Assembly (NCBI RefSeq): GCF_040802235.1
Contig: NC_133169.1
Location: forward strand, 47,127,034 to 47,191,033
Direction of reading: 5' to 3'
Source: Manis javanica
Taxonomy: Eukaryota > Chordata > Mammalia > Pholidota > Manidae
Length of the DNA stretch: 64,000 nucleotides
The notes beneath the pieces were generated by a model. That model saw only the letters and a list, made by a program, of their open reading frames with translations, was not told the origin of the DNA and searched no databases. Numbering within the stretch: position 1 is the first letter of the stretch; the number at the start of each line of letters is the position of its first letter. The translations under genes were made by a program, and so were the position numbers. This document shows positions 47,561 to 59,479 of the stretch, piece by piece.

Positions 47561-48875
47561 TACCTGTACAGTGAAGACCTTGATAAAGGAAATTAGGTAA
47601 AATGCAAATTAATGCAAAGATATGTCATGTTCATGGACAGCAAAAATTGTTATTGTTAAAATGCCCATAGTATAAAAAGCTATCTGTACATTCAATACAA
47701 TCCTTGCCAAAATTCCAAAGAAACTTTTTACACATATATAAAAAGCAATCTTCAAACCACAGTGGAACCACGAAGACCCTAAATAGCCAAAGCAATCTGT
47801 TGAAAAACAAAGTTGAGCATTAATTAGGCTTCCTGGTTTCAACCTGTTTTTCAAATAGATAAAAATAAAATAAAAAGTATGGCACTGGCATGAAAACCGA
47901 CATATACACCAATTGAACAGAATAGCAGAAGAGAGAGCCCAGAGAAATCATCTGATACTTGAAAAAGGAGCCAAGAATAAACACTGAATTGGAAAGGATA
48001 CGTAATCTCTTAAATAATTTACATTGGGGAAACTGGGTATCCAGATGCAAAAAAAGTGAAATAAGACTCTAATCTTACACCACTGTGAAAATAACTTGGT
48101 ATGGATTGTGGATATAAATGTAAGGGATGAAAATGTCACAGAGGAAACAAACAAGGAGGACAAGCTCACTAATATGGGCATGTTAATGATTTAGGGGACA
48201 CGACACCAAAAGTAAAAGCAATGAAATAACTATAATTGGAGTTAAATTAACTAATACATTTCTCCAAAACAGAAGAAAAATTATCACCAAAACTAAAAGA
48301 CAAATATCACCAAAACTGAAAGACAATCTATTACTTGGGAGAAAATATATGCAAACTGTTCATCTGATAAGGGGTTAATATCCAAAACATATAAATACCT
48401 CATACAACTCAACAGGAAAAGTACAAAAAATATGATTTAAAATTAGGAAAGAAAACCAAAAAGTTATTTTACAGAGATATACAAAAGGCCAAGTATATTA
48501 GGAGATGCTTTACATTACTAGTCATCATGGAAATGCAAATCAAAACTACAGTGGGATATCACCTCACATCTGTTGGATGTGGAGAAAAATGGACACTTAT
48601 AAAAGTCTTTGTGGGAATATAAATTAATAGAGCCACTGTGGAATACAGCACAGAGTTTCCTTAAAAAAAAATCTAATGTGATCCAGTAAACCAACTTCTC
48701 GGTATGTATCCAAAAAATACAAGATATTGAAGAGATAGCTTCACTTCCATGTTCATTGAAGCATTATTCACAATACCCAATAAATGGAAGAAGCTAAGAG
48801 TGTACAAATAGATGAATGGATAAGAATATGTGAGATGGAGAGATAGATATAGCGATAGAGTTACTGGAAGAGATA
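47560..48875 (+). mobile_element. Old L1 (plus), 5' part, split by Tigger
   Basis: Decayed ORF2 sequence in the sense direction: 'gttaaaatgcccatagtata' near 47655, 'caaagaaactttttacacat' near 47716, and 'catcatggaaatgcaaatca' near 48523. It breaks at 48875, where the DNA transposon begins, and resumes at 51188. Confidence 0.6.
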
Positions 48876-51187
48876 CAGATGCACCTTGGAGATACTGTGT
48901 ATTTGGTTCCAGATCACTAAAATATAACAAATATTACAATAAATAAAGTCAAATGCATTTTTTATTGTCCCAGTGTGAATAAAAGTTATGGTTACACTAC
49001 TGTCGTCTATTAAGAAAGCTGTAGCATTACATCTAAATACTTTATTGCTAAATAATTTATCAAATATCTGAGTTTCAGAGAACTGTAATCTTCTTTGCTG
49101 GGAGGGGGTCTTACTTTGATGTTCATGGCTACTGATTGATCAAGGTGGTAGCTGCTGAAGGAGACCAGAAATTTTTTGAAAGAAGACAATGAATTATCCT
49201 GCATTTATTGCCTCTCTCTTTCATGAGTTATTTCTTTGTAGAATGTGATGCTGTTTCATAGCATTTTACCAAGAGTAGAATGTTTTTCAAGATTGGAATC
49301 AATTCTTTACAACTCTGCAACTGTTTCAAAACCTAAGTTCATATGATATTCTAGATTATTTGTTGTTAGTTCAACTATCTTCACATTGACAAGAGTAGAT
49401 TCCATGATAATAAATCACTTTCTTTGTTCATCCATAACAAGAGACTCCTCATCAGATCAAGTATTGTCATAAGACTTCAGCAATTCAGTCACATTTTCAG
49501 GTTCCACTCCTAGTTCCAGCTCTCCTGCTGTTTCCATCACATTTTTTATTGCTTTCTACACCAAAGTCTTGAACCACTCAAAGTCACTTGTGAGGATGAG
49601 AACAGATTTCTTCCAAACCCCTTTTAATATTGATTTTAGACCCTTTCCATGAGTCACCAATGTTCTTAATGGCATGTAGAACAGTGAATTTTGCCAGAGG
49701 GTTTTTAACATTTTTTTTGCTTAGATCCATCATAGGAATCACTGTCTATGGCAACCATAGCTTTGCCAAATGTATTTCTTCAGTAAGACTTAAAATTCAG
49801 AACTACTCCTTGATCCATGGACTGCAGAATGGATGTTGTGCCAGCAGCATGAAAATAGCATCGGTCTGGTGCATCTCAGTCAGAGCTCTCAGGTGACCTG
49901 GTAGATTGTCAATGAGAAGAAATATTTTGAAAGGAACCTTTTTATCTGAGCAGCATGTCTCAACAGTGGCTTTAAGTACTTAACCCTGTTATAAACAGAT
50001 GTGCTCTCATCCAGGCTTTATTTTTCCATTTTATGAGCACAAAAGGAGTAGATTTAGCATGTTAAGAATGGTCAGTGAGCACTGGCTTCCCCCAAAAGGC
50101 GCCAGCTGCCTTACTGCCAAATGAGAGAATTGGTCCATCCTTGGAAGCTTTAAAACCATGCATTCACTTCTCCATTTTAACCATGAAAATTCTAAATGGC
50201 ATCTCTTTCAATATAAGGTTATTTCATCTACAGTGAAAATCTGATGTTTGGTGTTTCCACTTCATTAGTTATCTTGACCAGATCTTCTGGATAACTTCCT
50301 GCAACTTCTACATCAGCAACTGCTGCATCAATGTATAGTTTTCTATCCTGGAGATGGCTGCTCTCCTGAAGCCTTATAGACCCATGTCTTCTAGCTTCAA
50401 ATCTCTCTCCTTCAGGGTCCTCACCTCTCAGCCTTCACAGAATTGGAGAGAATTAAGGCTTTGATGGATTCGGCTTTGGCATAAGAGAATGCTGTGGCTG
50501 GTTTGATCATCTATTCAGACCCTGAATACTTTCTCTGTAATAGAAAGAAGGTTGTTTTGCTTTCTGGTAAATCCACTGTGTCCCCTGGACTGTCACTTTC
50601 CATTTCCTTGAGAACGTTCCTTTCCATTCACGACCTGGATGGCTGTGGCCCATGAGGCCTCACAGGGGCCTGTCACCTCTTTGCACATGACTTCCTCACC
50701 CAATTTAACCATTTCCAGATTTGATTCAAATTGAGGCACATGCCAGTCTTCCTTTCACACAAACAGTTAGAGCCTATTGTAGAGTTATTGATTGGACCAA
50801 CTTGCTGACTGTTGTGTAGGTATAGAAATGCCTGAGGAGCGCGCGGGAGATGTGAAAGAGCGTGGGTGTGGGATTCAGAACACACACAGCATTTGCTGAT
50901 TGATTTTGGCATCTTATATGATTATGGTTCACGTGACCCTAAAACAATGACAATGGTAACATCAACGTTCACTGATCACAGGTCATCACAGCAAGTATAA
51001 TAATAATGGAAGAATATGGAATATTATGAGAATTACTAAACAGTGACACAGACAGAAGTGGCAAATTCTGTTTGAGAAATGGAGCTGATGGACATGGTCA
51101 ATACATTGTTGGCACGATCCTTCAGCCTGTAAGAAACACAACACCTGTGAATCACAATACAGAACAATAAAAGGAGGTATGCTTACA
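48876..51187 (-). mobile_element. Tigger1-like DNA transposon (Tc1/mariner/pogo class)
   Basis: It reads co-linearly with the Tigger1 family, in which the transposase runs on the minus strand. The left end CAGATGCACCTTGGAGATAC and the right end AGGAGGTATGCTTA resemble the terminal inverted repeats, adjacent to TA dinucleotides (TA is the family's target). At about 2.3 kb it is near full length. It sits inside an old L1 that is continuous on both sides, so it is younger than that L1. Confidence 0.85.
49010..50790 (-). pseudogene. Tigger1-like transposase, decayed
   Basis: A pogo-type DDE transposase with an N-terminal helix-turn-helix. The expected start codon near 50778 is ATA instead of ATG, and the frame is broken many times. 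The longest remnant covering the N-terminal region is the 79-codon frame 50912-50673, which includes LNQIWKWLNWV. No protein is expected. Confidence 0.7.
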
Positions 51188-51800
51188 GATATAGATGCAG
51201 ATATATGTACAGGTATAGATAAGTAGATATGATGATATAGATATGGGCGGTGGAGTATTATTCAGTGATGAGCAAGTGGGAAGTCCTGTCCTTTGCATCA
51301 TATTGGATGAACCTTGTTATTTATGCGAAGTGTAAGAAGTTAAACGTGGAAAGATGCAATGTATAATTTCTCTTGTATATGCAATGTAAGTAAGGCAAAA
51401 CCATAAAAGCAAGAGTACAACTGTGGTAATCAAGGACTCAGGTAGAAGAAATGGGGAGTTATTGGCCAAATAGAAGAGTAGTTAAGTTCTGAGGATCTAA
51501 TACACAGCATCTTGATTTTAGTAAATAGTTTATTATATAATTAAAACTTGTTAGAAGAGTAGATGTTAAGTGTCCTAATAAAAACAAAGAAATGGTCAGA
51601 TAATCATAATTTTGAGATGTGATGGAAGTGTTAGGTAAAGGAAGTTCCAAACAATTTGTCAGCATAAATATGTATTGAAATAACATGCATACTTTTTAAA
51701 CTTATACATGTTATACACATCACAGTGGCTATAATTTCAAATATTATATTGTATACTTGAAAGTTAAAATGAGAATAGAGCTATAGTCTCACCATAACAA
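51188..51800 (+). mobile_element. Old L1 (plus), 3' part after Tigger
   Basis: It continues the L1 interrupted at 48875: 'ggagtattattcagtgatga' near 51250, 'tattggatgaaccttgttat' near 51301, and a tail near 51765. A GATA-rich simple stretch lies on both sides of the transposon. Confidence 0.55.
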
Positions 51801-51879
51801 CAAAAATTTGATAATAACATGAGTAAGGGCTATGTTAACTCATGTATTATAGTAAATATTTTGCAATATATACTGATAC

Positions 51880-52700
51880 TAAATCATCACATTAGACATA
51901 TTTTTATTAAAGTATCATTTTATTAAAGTATACAATCTTATGAAGGTTTCACATGCAAAAACTTGTGGTTTCAACATTCACCCATATTATCAAGTCCTTA
52001 CCCCCTACTGAAGTCACAGCCTGTCAGTGTAATAAGATACTATAGAGTCATTACTTGTCTTCTCCATGCTGTACTGACTTCTTTGTGACCTACCTATATA
52101 GTGATTGAGAATTTTAGGCGCCATTAATCCCCTTCAACCACCCCATGCTTATGGATAATAAGAATTAATATTGTCAAAATGACCATCTTGCCTAAAGCAA
52201 TCTACAGATTCAATGCAGTCCCTATCAAAATACTAATAGCATTCTTCAATGAACTAGAACAAATAGTTCCAAAATTCATACAAAACCACAAAAGATTCCG
52301 AATAGCCAAACCAATACTGAGAAGGAGGAACAAAGCTGGGGGGATTACGCTCCCTGACATCAAGCTCTACTACAAACACAAAGTAATCAAAACAATTTAG
52401 TACTGGCACAAGACCCATAGATCAATGGAACAGAATAGAGAGCCCAGATATAAGCCCACACATATATGGCCAATTAATATATAATAAAGGATCCATGGAT
52501 ATACAATGGTGAAATGACAGCCCCTTCAACAAATGGTGTTTACAAAACTGGATGGCTACATTTAAGAGAATGAAACTGGATTATTGTCTAACCCCATGCA
52601 CAAAAGTAAACTTGAAATGGATCAAAGACCTGAGTATAAGTCATGAAACCACATTACACATCTTAAACATACACAATGTTATATATTATTATACCTAAAA
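51880..52700 (-). mobile_element. L1 with 5' inversion on the minus strand
   Basis: 51890-52150 is an antisense L1 3'UTR end (same as 4210-4440). It is followed directly at about 52155 by sense ORF2 (74-codon frame 52179-52400: [17 protein letters not shown], then a [13 protein letters not shown] motif) that ends near 52670. The opposed orientation fits a twin-primed minus-strand insertion. Confidence 0.6.
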
Positions 52701-53738
52701 AAGAAACAAAAACGGAACAATTGTAAAATGAAATAAATGGGAAAAAAGAAAAAATAAGGTAACATGAAATTAACATACTTCACTTAAAGAACAAAATAAA
52801 GTGTACAATCAGCAATAAATTGTAGAGAGATCAAGACAATAATGTGAAGGAAATTAACTTAGGTTTACTTTCAAACACCATGTTGACTAGTAGTTTTGTC
52901 TTTGACAAATCCACTGAACTATTAGTTGCATACTCTTTATAAGAGAAAAATAACAGTATTTCACAATTTTCCCTGACCTTTAAAGGAGGAAGTATATGTA
53001 TTCATATATACATTTACATATTTCATAGCCATAATTTATTAGTGATGTTTGGATTGTGATTATTGTTAATATTAGATAGGCTTTAATACATATTAAGATT
53101 CACAGTAAAAGGAGAATTTTTTTAAAGACATGAGAAAAAAATCTTTAAAAACTGCAACAGAATAATCCATTAGCTTCTTTAGCTCTCTTAATTGCATTCC
53201 TCTTCACAATCTCAAAGGGGATTTTGTCAAAAGAAAAAGCATCCAGTCAAAGGGCACAGTAAAGGTAGGGATGATGTCACTCTTCTACTTATTTGTACAC
53301 TTAATCTGGACATGCACCATTAGCCCATCTGGATGGGATGAGAAACATCACCTGGGGTGGTCTCAACCACAGAAGTAGACAGAAATGCAAGGGGAAAGGG
53401 TAATTATTGTTTTGACTTGTTCTTCTTTCACATTCTATTAGCTGAAAGTGTTTTCTTGATTTTGACCTATCTGTATTTAAGAAGGAAAGCATGTATGCTT
53501 TCTCTTATGAATCGTTCTATATTGCATGTACTTACTGCAATATAGTAGGACAAGTGTTTTTATTTTGCAACTATTTGTGGGAAAAGGAATATATGCATTC
53601 ATACCCATTTGCTGGATGATGCATTTTCTTTTCTTAAGATTGGAATTTATAGAGGAAGAGCTACTATTTTACTTGGTGTGGGGATGATTTCTGAGGTTTG
53701 TAAAGTATTAGAAACAATTGTCTCTATCATGTGTATAG

Positions 53739-53750
53739 TTCCCCTGGAAA
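53739..53750. promoter_or_regulatory. Degraded O/E (EBF) site upstream of OR-C
   Basis: TTCCCCTGGAAA occupies the position paralogous to TTCCCTGGGAAA in copy 1. The spacing of the half-sites is shifted, so the TCCCNNGGGA core is lost. It is about 2.8 kb upstream of the OR-C start. Confidence 0.25.
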
Positions 53751-56428
53751 GCTGACATGGGTGCCTGACACCAGGTCGTCCCCCACGGAGGGAATGCTGT
53801 GCTGTCGAGAGACCTGAGGCAGAGATACAGCCTGTGGGTCTGATTCATGGGCTAAGATGAGTTCTCACTCTGCTTAGTTTGTGGCATTAGGCAGATACTC
53901 TGAGAACCTGAAGCTTGTATCGTGTAAAAGGACAAAGTAAGATGAGTAGGTGCCTCACAGGCTCCCGGGAAGGATGGAATGTGGTGAACATTTGGACAAT
54001 TCCTAGAATGCCGTCAGCTTCAGATAAAGATTTGGCATATGCCACAGACACTATCCATGACCTCAAGTTAAATATGCACTAAACTGCTTCCATGAAACTC
54101 AAGGAGTTGCGTTAGAGTAAGTCTGCATGGGGTGGGCGCCGCTGCTGAGGGTGGTGCAGACACGGCTCCCTGTCTGTCTGTGTCCCAGGTGGGCTGCTTG
54201 CTGTGGCCTAGTGATGCTGATCCCCATTTACTGAGGTGCAGCAGAGAATTGCCCAGTGACCTCAAATTCCCTTCCAGTCTCCCTCCACTTGCTCAGCAAA
54301 CAGCTGAAGGTCTCACATGACTGCTCCCTCTGCTAGCCCTCGTTTAGTCTGACCACAAGTATAGACCGGCAAACAGGTGTATTTTGCAATTAATTGAACT
54401 ATTTTAAAATTAATCATAGAGCTCAGAATCCATATGCCAGAAAGGGTGGGACTTGAAAGATAAGCTGTATTTTCTAATGCAATGTGTCCAGATTTCTTTG
54501 ATATTTATATTAAGAAATTGAAGTCACTGTCAGTCTTGTCTGCTGCTTTAACACCCTGAATAAATTCGCTTTATTAATAAACTGATTATACTAATTAACA
54601 TTTGGAATTAATGCAATAGTATAAAATATATTTGAAATGTGAAATATCATTGTGAAATGTCACTGAAATACAACTTCCTCTCAACTCTTTCCAGAAAAAG
54701 GAGTCCATATTTCCCCCTTTACTGCATTTTAACTTGTCAGAAAAAGAAAATCTGCAGAGATCTAACCTTCATGAGGAAATATAGATGAAGCTATTAATGA
54801 TTCTCTTAAGACAGATCAGATATCTTTTACATCTGTCATTCATTTTATTTACACGGCAGTTATTATAAAATTTTACTATAAATCATATTTCTATTATAAC
54901 ATTTGTTCCTGAGTAGACTGATTGTGACCTCCCTGGGTGTCATGAATTTTATTTTGCCTCTGATTCATCTTCAGGTGACTCAGAAGCTGCCCGTGAGCAG
55001 CAGGACAGAGGGGCCAACAGGGAACTGGGGTCGGAAATCTCTCCGTGTTATTCTGGTTTCCTCTTTGCATCTCAGTGTCCATGAAAATTATCTTCTGGGT
55101 ACATTAAAGCAGATAACATTTGGGAAAACAAAGGTTTGTCTGATAAACAGCAGTGACACTCTAAATCTTAATCCTTGTCCTCTGATATTTAAAGCAAATG
55201 GTAGAAGTTTTAAGATGATGAATTGCAACTTAGAAAAACATGTACTACATAAAAAATAGATTGCTGCATGAAGTTCTGCTTAACCAATATTAAAATAAGA
55301 AATACATTATATGTGTATGTGGATTTATATTTATGTGTTTCTGTTTATTAAAGTTTTTACAATTATAAAAATTATATGTGTCTATATACACATATAAGTA
55401 TGTATAAATATATAAACAAATTCAGGCATAAATTCTCTAGGAATACAGAAATAATGAAATCCAAGTTATTTAAAGTATAAACAGATACTACAGCTGATGA
55501 ACTGACCTAACAATTCATCTTATAGCACCAGATAATAAGAGCAAGAGCCCTTGCTTACATAAGTTCTGTGCAATTTTCTCTATATATATTAATTATCTAA
55601 AATAGTGGTATATATGTGTTTCCACTGTCACTGAACATGATCTAACCACTTCCATTATTTTAGCTCATTTATTCCTAACAATGCCTGACAATTGTGCTTG
55701 CTCTCATTTTAAGTAGAGTGGACAGGGAAATAGGGGTGCAGGATAAACTGGACCCACAGGTGCAGTATGGCTTCAGAGTATGGGCTCCTAATGTTGCCCC
55801 TAGGATGTCCAAAGGGTTCCTCGGTGAGGCCCACAGGCTACTTCTGAATATACGGCTCAAACCACCCACCTCACTGCTTCAATGTGTGTCCCAGTCTCAC
55901 GGGCACAATGGGTTCAAACATTCATATGGATTCTCTCAAACTGTGATTCAGTTACTTTTTAAGTCTTTTTATAAATTGAGGTATAATTGACATATGACAA
56001 TTTATTAGTTTCGGGAGTATAATGTAATGACTCAGTATTTAGATACATGGTGAAACATAAAATCTTTATTACATGGAATACAGCTTCAAGAATTTGTGAG
56101 ATCCTAACTGGATCCCTACACCAGAGATGGTAATGAAATTCTGAGTCCTTTAACAAAATTTTAGAAGAATGTAATATCCCTTCTTTAAAAATTCACTTTT
56201 TGTGTTTGCATAGACAAGTGACTATGCAAATTTCCATACTTGATAAGGACATATATTATCAGGTTATCTCATGATCCTCAACTTTGACAATTTCAAAGGC
56301 TACCAATTATTTTGTCCCACACTGTGAATTATTAATTTCCTGGCATATTCATAGAATTACAGGTGACATGTAACCTCTCAGTCTCCAGGACCATAGGGTT
56401 TCCTCCACTTAGCATAACTGGGTTGATG

Positions 56429-56436
56429 CACACACA

Positions 56437-56481
<45 letters not shown>
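56429..56481. repeat. (CA)n microsatellite upstream of OR-C
   Basis: A nearly pure CA tract with one TA interruption, about 90-140 bases before the receptor start. Confidence 0.95.
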
Positions 56482-56485
<4 letters not shown>

Positions 56486-56567
56486 GCCCACACCCTAAAG
56501 AGTCATTCAGCAGGTGGCATCTCATGAGTGCCCCATTACTTCTCTCCTTGGAGTGCCAGGTGAAATA

Positions 56568-57516
56568 ATGGAGGAGACCACCTGGACGGCGAAACACTCA
56601 GGAAGGTCAGAGTTCATCCCGGTGGGAATCTTAGGTCAATCCAAACACCCAACCCTCCTTTGCATGGTCATTTTTGTGGTTTTCCTGATGGCCTTGTCTG
56701 GAAACACCATCCTGATCCTTCTTATATGCTCTGAGGCCCGCCTCCACACCCCCATGTACTTTTTCATCAGCCAGTTGTCTCTCATGGACGTGACGTACAT
56801 TTCCGTCACTGTGCCCAAGGTGCTCGTGGACTGGGTCACAGGTGTGAACACGATCTCAGCCCCCGGATGTGGGGTGAAGATGTTCCTCTATGTGACACTG
56901 GCAGATTCAGAATGTTTCCTCCTGATCGCCATGGCCTATGACCACTATGCAGCCCCCTCTCTGTTACCCTGTCCTCATGAACCACAGGGTGTGTGTCCTC
57001 CTGGCTTCTGGCTGCTGGCTCCTGGGATCAGTGGATGGCTTCATGCTCACACCTGTCACCATGATCTTCCCCTTCTGTGGGTCCCGGGAGATCCATCATT
57101 TCTTCTGTGAGGTCCCTGCTGTGATGAAGCTCTCCTGCTCAGACACTTCTCTGTATGAGACACTCATGTACCTCTGCTGCATCCTCATGCTGCTCATCCC
57201 TGTGACCATCATTTCAGGCTCCTATGGTTTCATCCTCCTCACCATCCACAGGATGAACTCGGCAGAGGGCCGGAAGAAGGCCTTTGCCACCTGCTCCTCC
57301 CACATGACTGTGGTCACCCTCTTCTATGGGGCTGGCGTCTACACCTACATGCTCCCCAACTCCTCCCACACCCCTGAGAAGGACATGGTGGTGTCTGTCT
57401 TTTACACCATACTCACTCCTGTGCTAAACCCTTTGATCTATAGTCTAAGGAATAAGGATGTTATGGGGGCTCTGAAGAAATATTTAAGGTGGGACCTGTC
57501 TTTCAAGAAACCATAA
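56568..57516 (+). pseudogene. OR2T-like: Olfactory receptor pseudogene, OR2T-like (OR-C)
   Basis: The start at 56568 matches the ancestral start of OR-B. Seven-TM receptor sequence is continuous from TM1 ([23 protein letters not shown]) through MAYDHY (DRY arginine lost, codon 56943-56945). An 8-bp deletion near 56955, compared with OR-A and OR-B, then shifts the frame. The rest ([39 protein letters not shown]) continues in another frame to the TAA at 57514-57516. A further one-base loss near 57480 alters the last residues. The 8-bp loss removes the conserved AICHP segment after DRY, and the first frame runs out at 57110, so no complete receptor can be made. A pyrimidine run ending in CCAG directly before GTGAAATAATGG could be the 3' splice site of the coding exon. 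Confidence 0.92.
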
Positions 57517-59479
57517 TGTAGTAAACTTTGATAATGATGCACTGATCCTTTCCTCTATACATCGTAAGTTTAGAATCTTACATCAGAATTATTATTCAGA
57601 CTTTTATAATTCTTACACCTCTTTTAAAAATTGCTTCCATGTAGTAGAAAACTCTTCAATTTCTAACCCTTCTCCATTCAAAATGGATTATACAATAAAT
57701 ATTCATGTTACATTTACTAAGCTTGATAATTGCTGTGTCTGTAGAAGAATATTCACATTCCTAGAAATATATACCAAAAATATTTAGAGGGAAAATATCA
57801 TGAGAAACTATGATATTGATTTAAATGATAGAGAGGGGATGAGAGAGAGGGAAGTGATAGAGCAAAAGGGTAGAATGTCAGTAACTGGAGAGTCTTGGTA
57901 AAGAGCATGTGGGTGTTGTTTGCACCACTCATATCCATGCTGCTTTACCATAAATGTAAAATTGTTCCATATAAATGGTTACAATTTCAATCCTCCCTCC
58001 TTTTTTTTGAGTTTTTATTGTTTCCCATTCCTGTATCTGCATTCTGTTTGGTGGCAGTGTATGTGATATACTACTTCTAAAAATTCTCCTTTCAAAGTGC
58101 CCCAGTATTACTGCCACGGTCACCTGCATGCTTTTATTTTGTCCTCCTCATCCCACATTTTCCAACAAAGGCATCAAGTGGTGATTAATATTCCCCAGCA
58201 AGTAGATGTCTTGGGGCCATGGGAAAACTATAAGCAAATAGTTAGAATATGAATTGGTGAAGGTCCCTTGCATGAGGTGACATCAGAGTTAAGTTTTGAA
58301 GTATATAGCTTTCAGACAAAGGAAGAAAACAGTCAAACTCATTTATTGATTCAATTACTCAATATATATATTTCTTATGTCATGTTAAAATCCAAAAATC
58401 TCAGTGTTAAGCGGTGACTAGATGTTACCTCAGTGGAGTGTAGGAGGCTGGATCGTGGGGAACTTGCTCAGAGACAAGATACCCCAGAAAAGCATGAGCA
58501 GCAGACATACATGTATCCAGGCAGGAGAGGAAATGTTCCAGTGGCCTTTCCTTCCATGCTGTATGCTATAGACTCATTTCTTAGCCTTCTGAGACCTAGA
58601 ACTTTATAAACAGTATTGAAAAGGACAGACTAGCACTTTAGGGATGTTAAGTAGATGACAATCAAATGGTGACCTGAACACGGGAGGTCAGGGGAGCAGG
58701 TGAGTATGGACGGGGAACTGAACGGTGTTGGTCTATGTGCACCTGGACACGCTGAGCACCAGGAAGGCCTGTGGCGAAGGTTATTTGAAGTGTTTGGGGC
58801 CTTGGACCAGCTTCACAAAGCCACAGACGTGGTTGTATACTAACCATGATTAGTTGATGACTGTAAACTACGGATCTGTAGAGTTGGGAGACAATGTGGA
58901 GCAATTTCTAGTATTTTTGTCACAGTAAAACAGAACTAATAAAATATGCATACTTCTAATCTAAGTAATTGAAAAGCACATGTATCACTTCTCTCCTTGG
59001 CCTACCATAAGGGTACAGATATTTCATGGTTCCACTTACAACCCACAAAATACAGGGAAAATAATGAACAAAATTGAACAAAATGTTGTGTATACCATGT
59101 TCTTTAAAAAAGGGAAATTATGGGTGTGCATAAGGTGAAGGGTATAAAGAGGTACCAACATCAAATTACATTAACAAATTAGTCAAAGTAATAAAAGGTT
59201 AATATAGGAAACATAGCAAGTAATGTTGTAATCTTTGTATGGTGACAAAAAGTTAACTACAGTTATTGGGATGAGCGCTTTGTATGTAATTGTCAAGCCA
59301 GTATGTTGTACATCTGAAACCAATATAACATTTTATATCAACTACATTTCAATAAAATAAATGAAAAATATGACACATAGAGTACATCTTGGTTATCAGC
59401 CTTAGAATTTTTTTCCTGGATATGTCTCCCTAGTATGAGAGAAAAAATTAATAAATGAATAAACAATTGGTACAACATC

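Larger units (their letters stand above)
52722..59440. repeat. Segmental duplication block A, copy 2 (contains OR-C)
   Basis: It is co-linear with 18240-24920, ending after the shared L1 remnant and a 'tggatatgtctccctagtat' stretch near 59418. It contains nothing coding apart from the OR-C exon. Confidence 0.85.

Noticed and set aside
56514-56567. Use of the upstream ATG at 56514 as the OR-C start
   Set aside because: It adds 18 residues not found in OR proteins and precedes a likely splice acceptor. The ATG at 56568 matches the family start.
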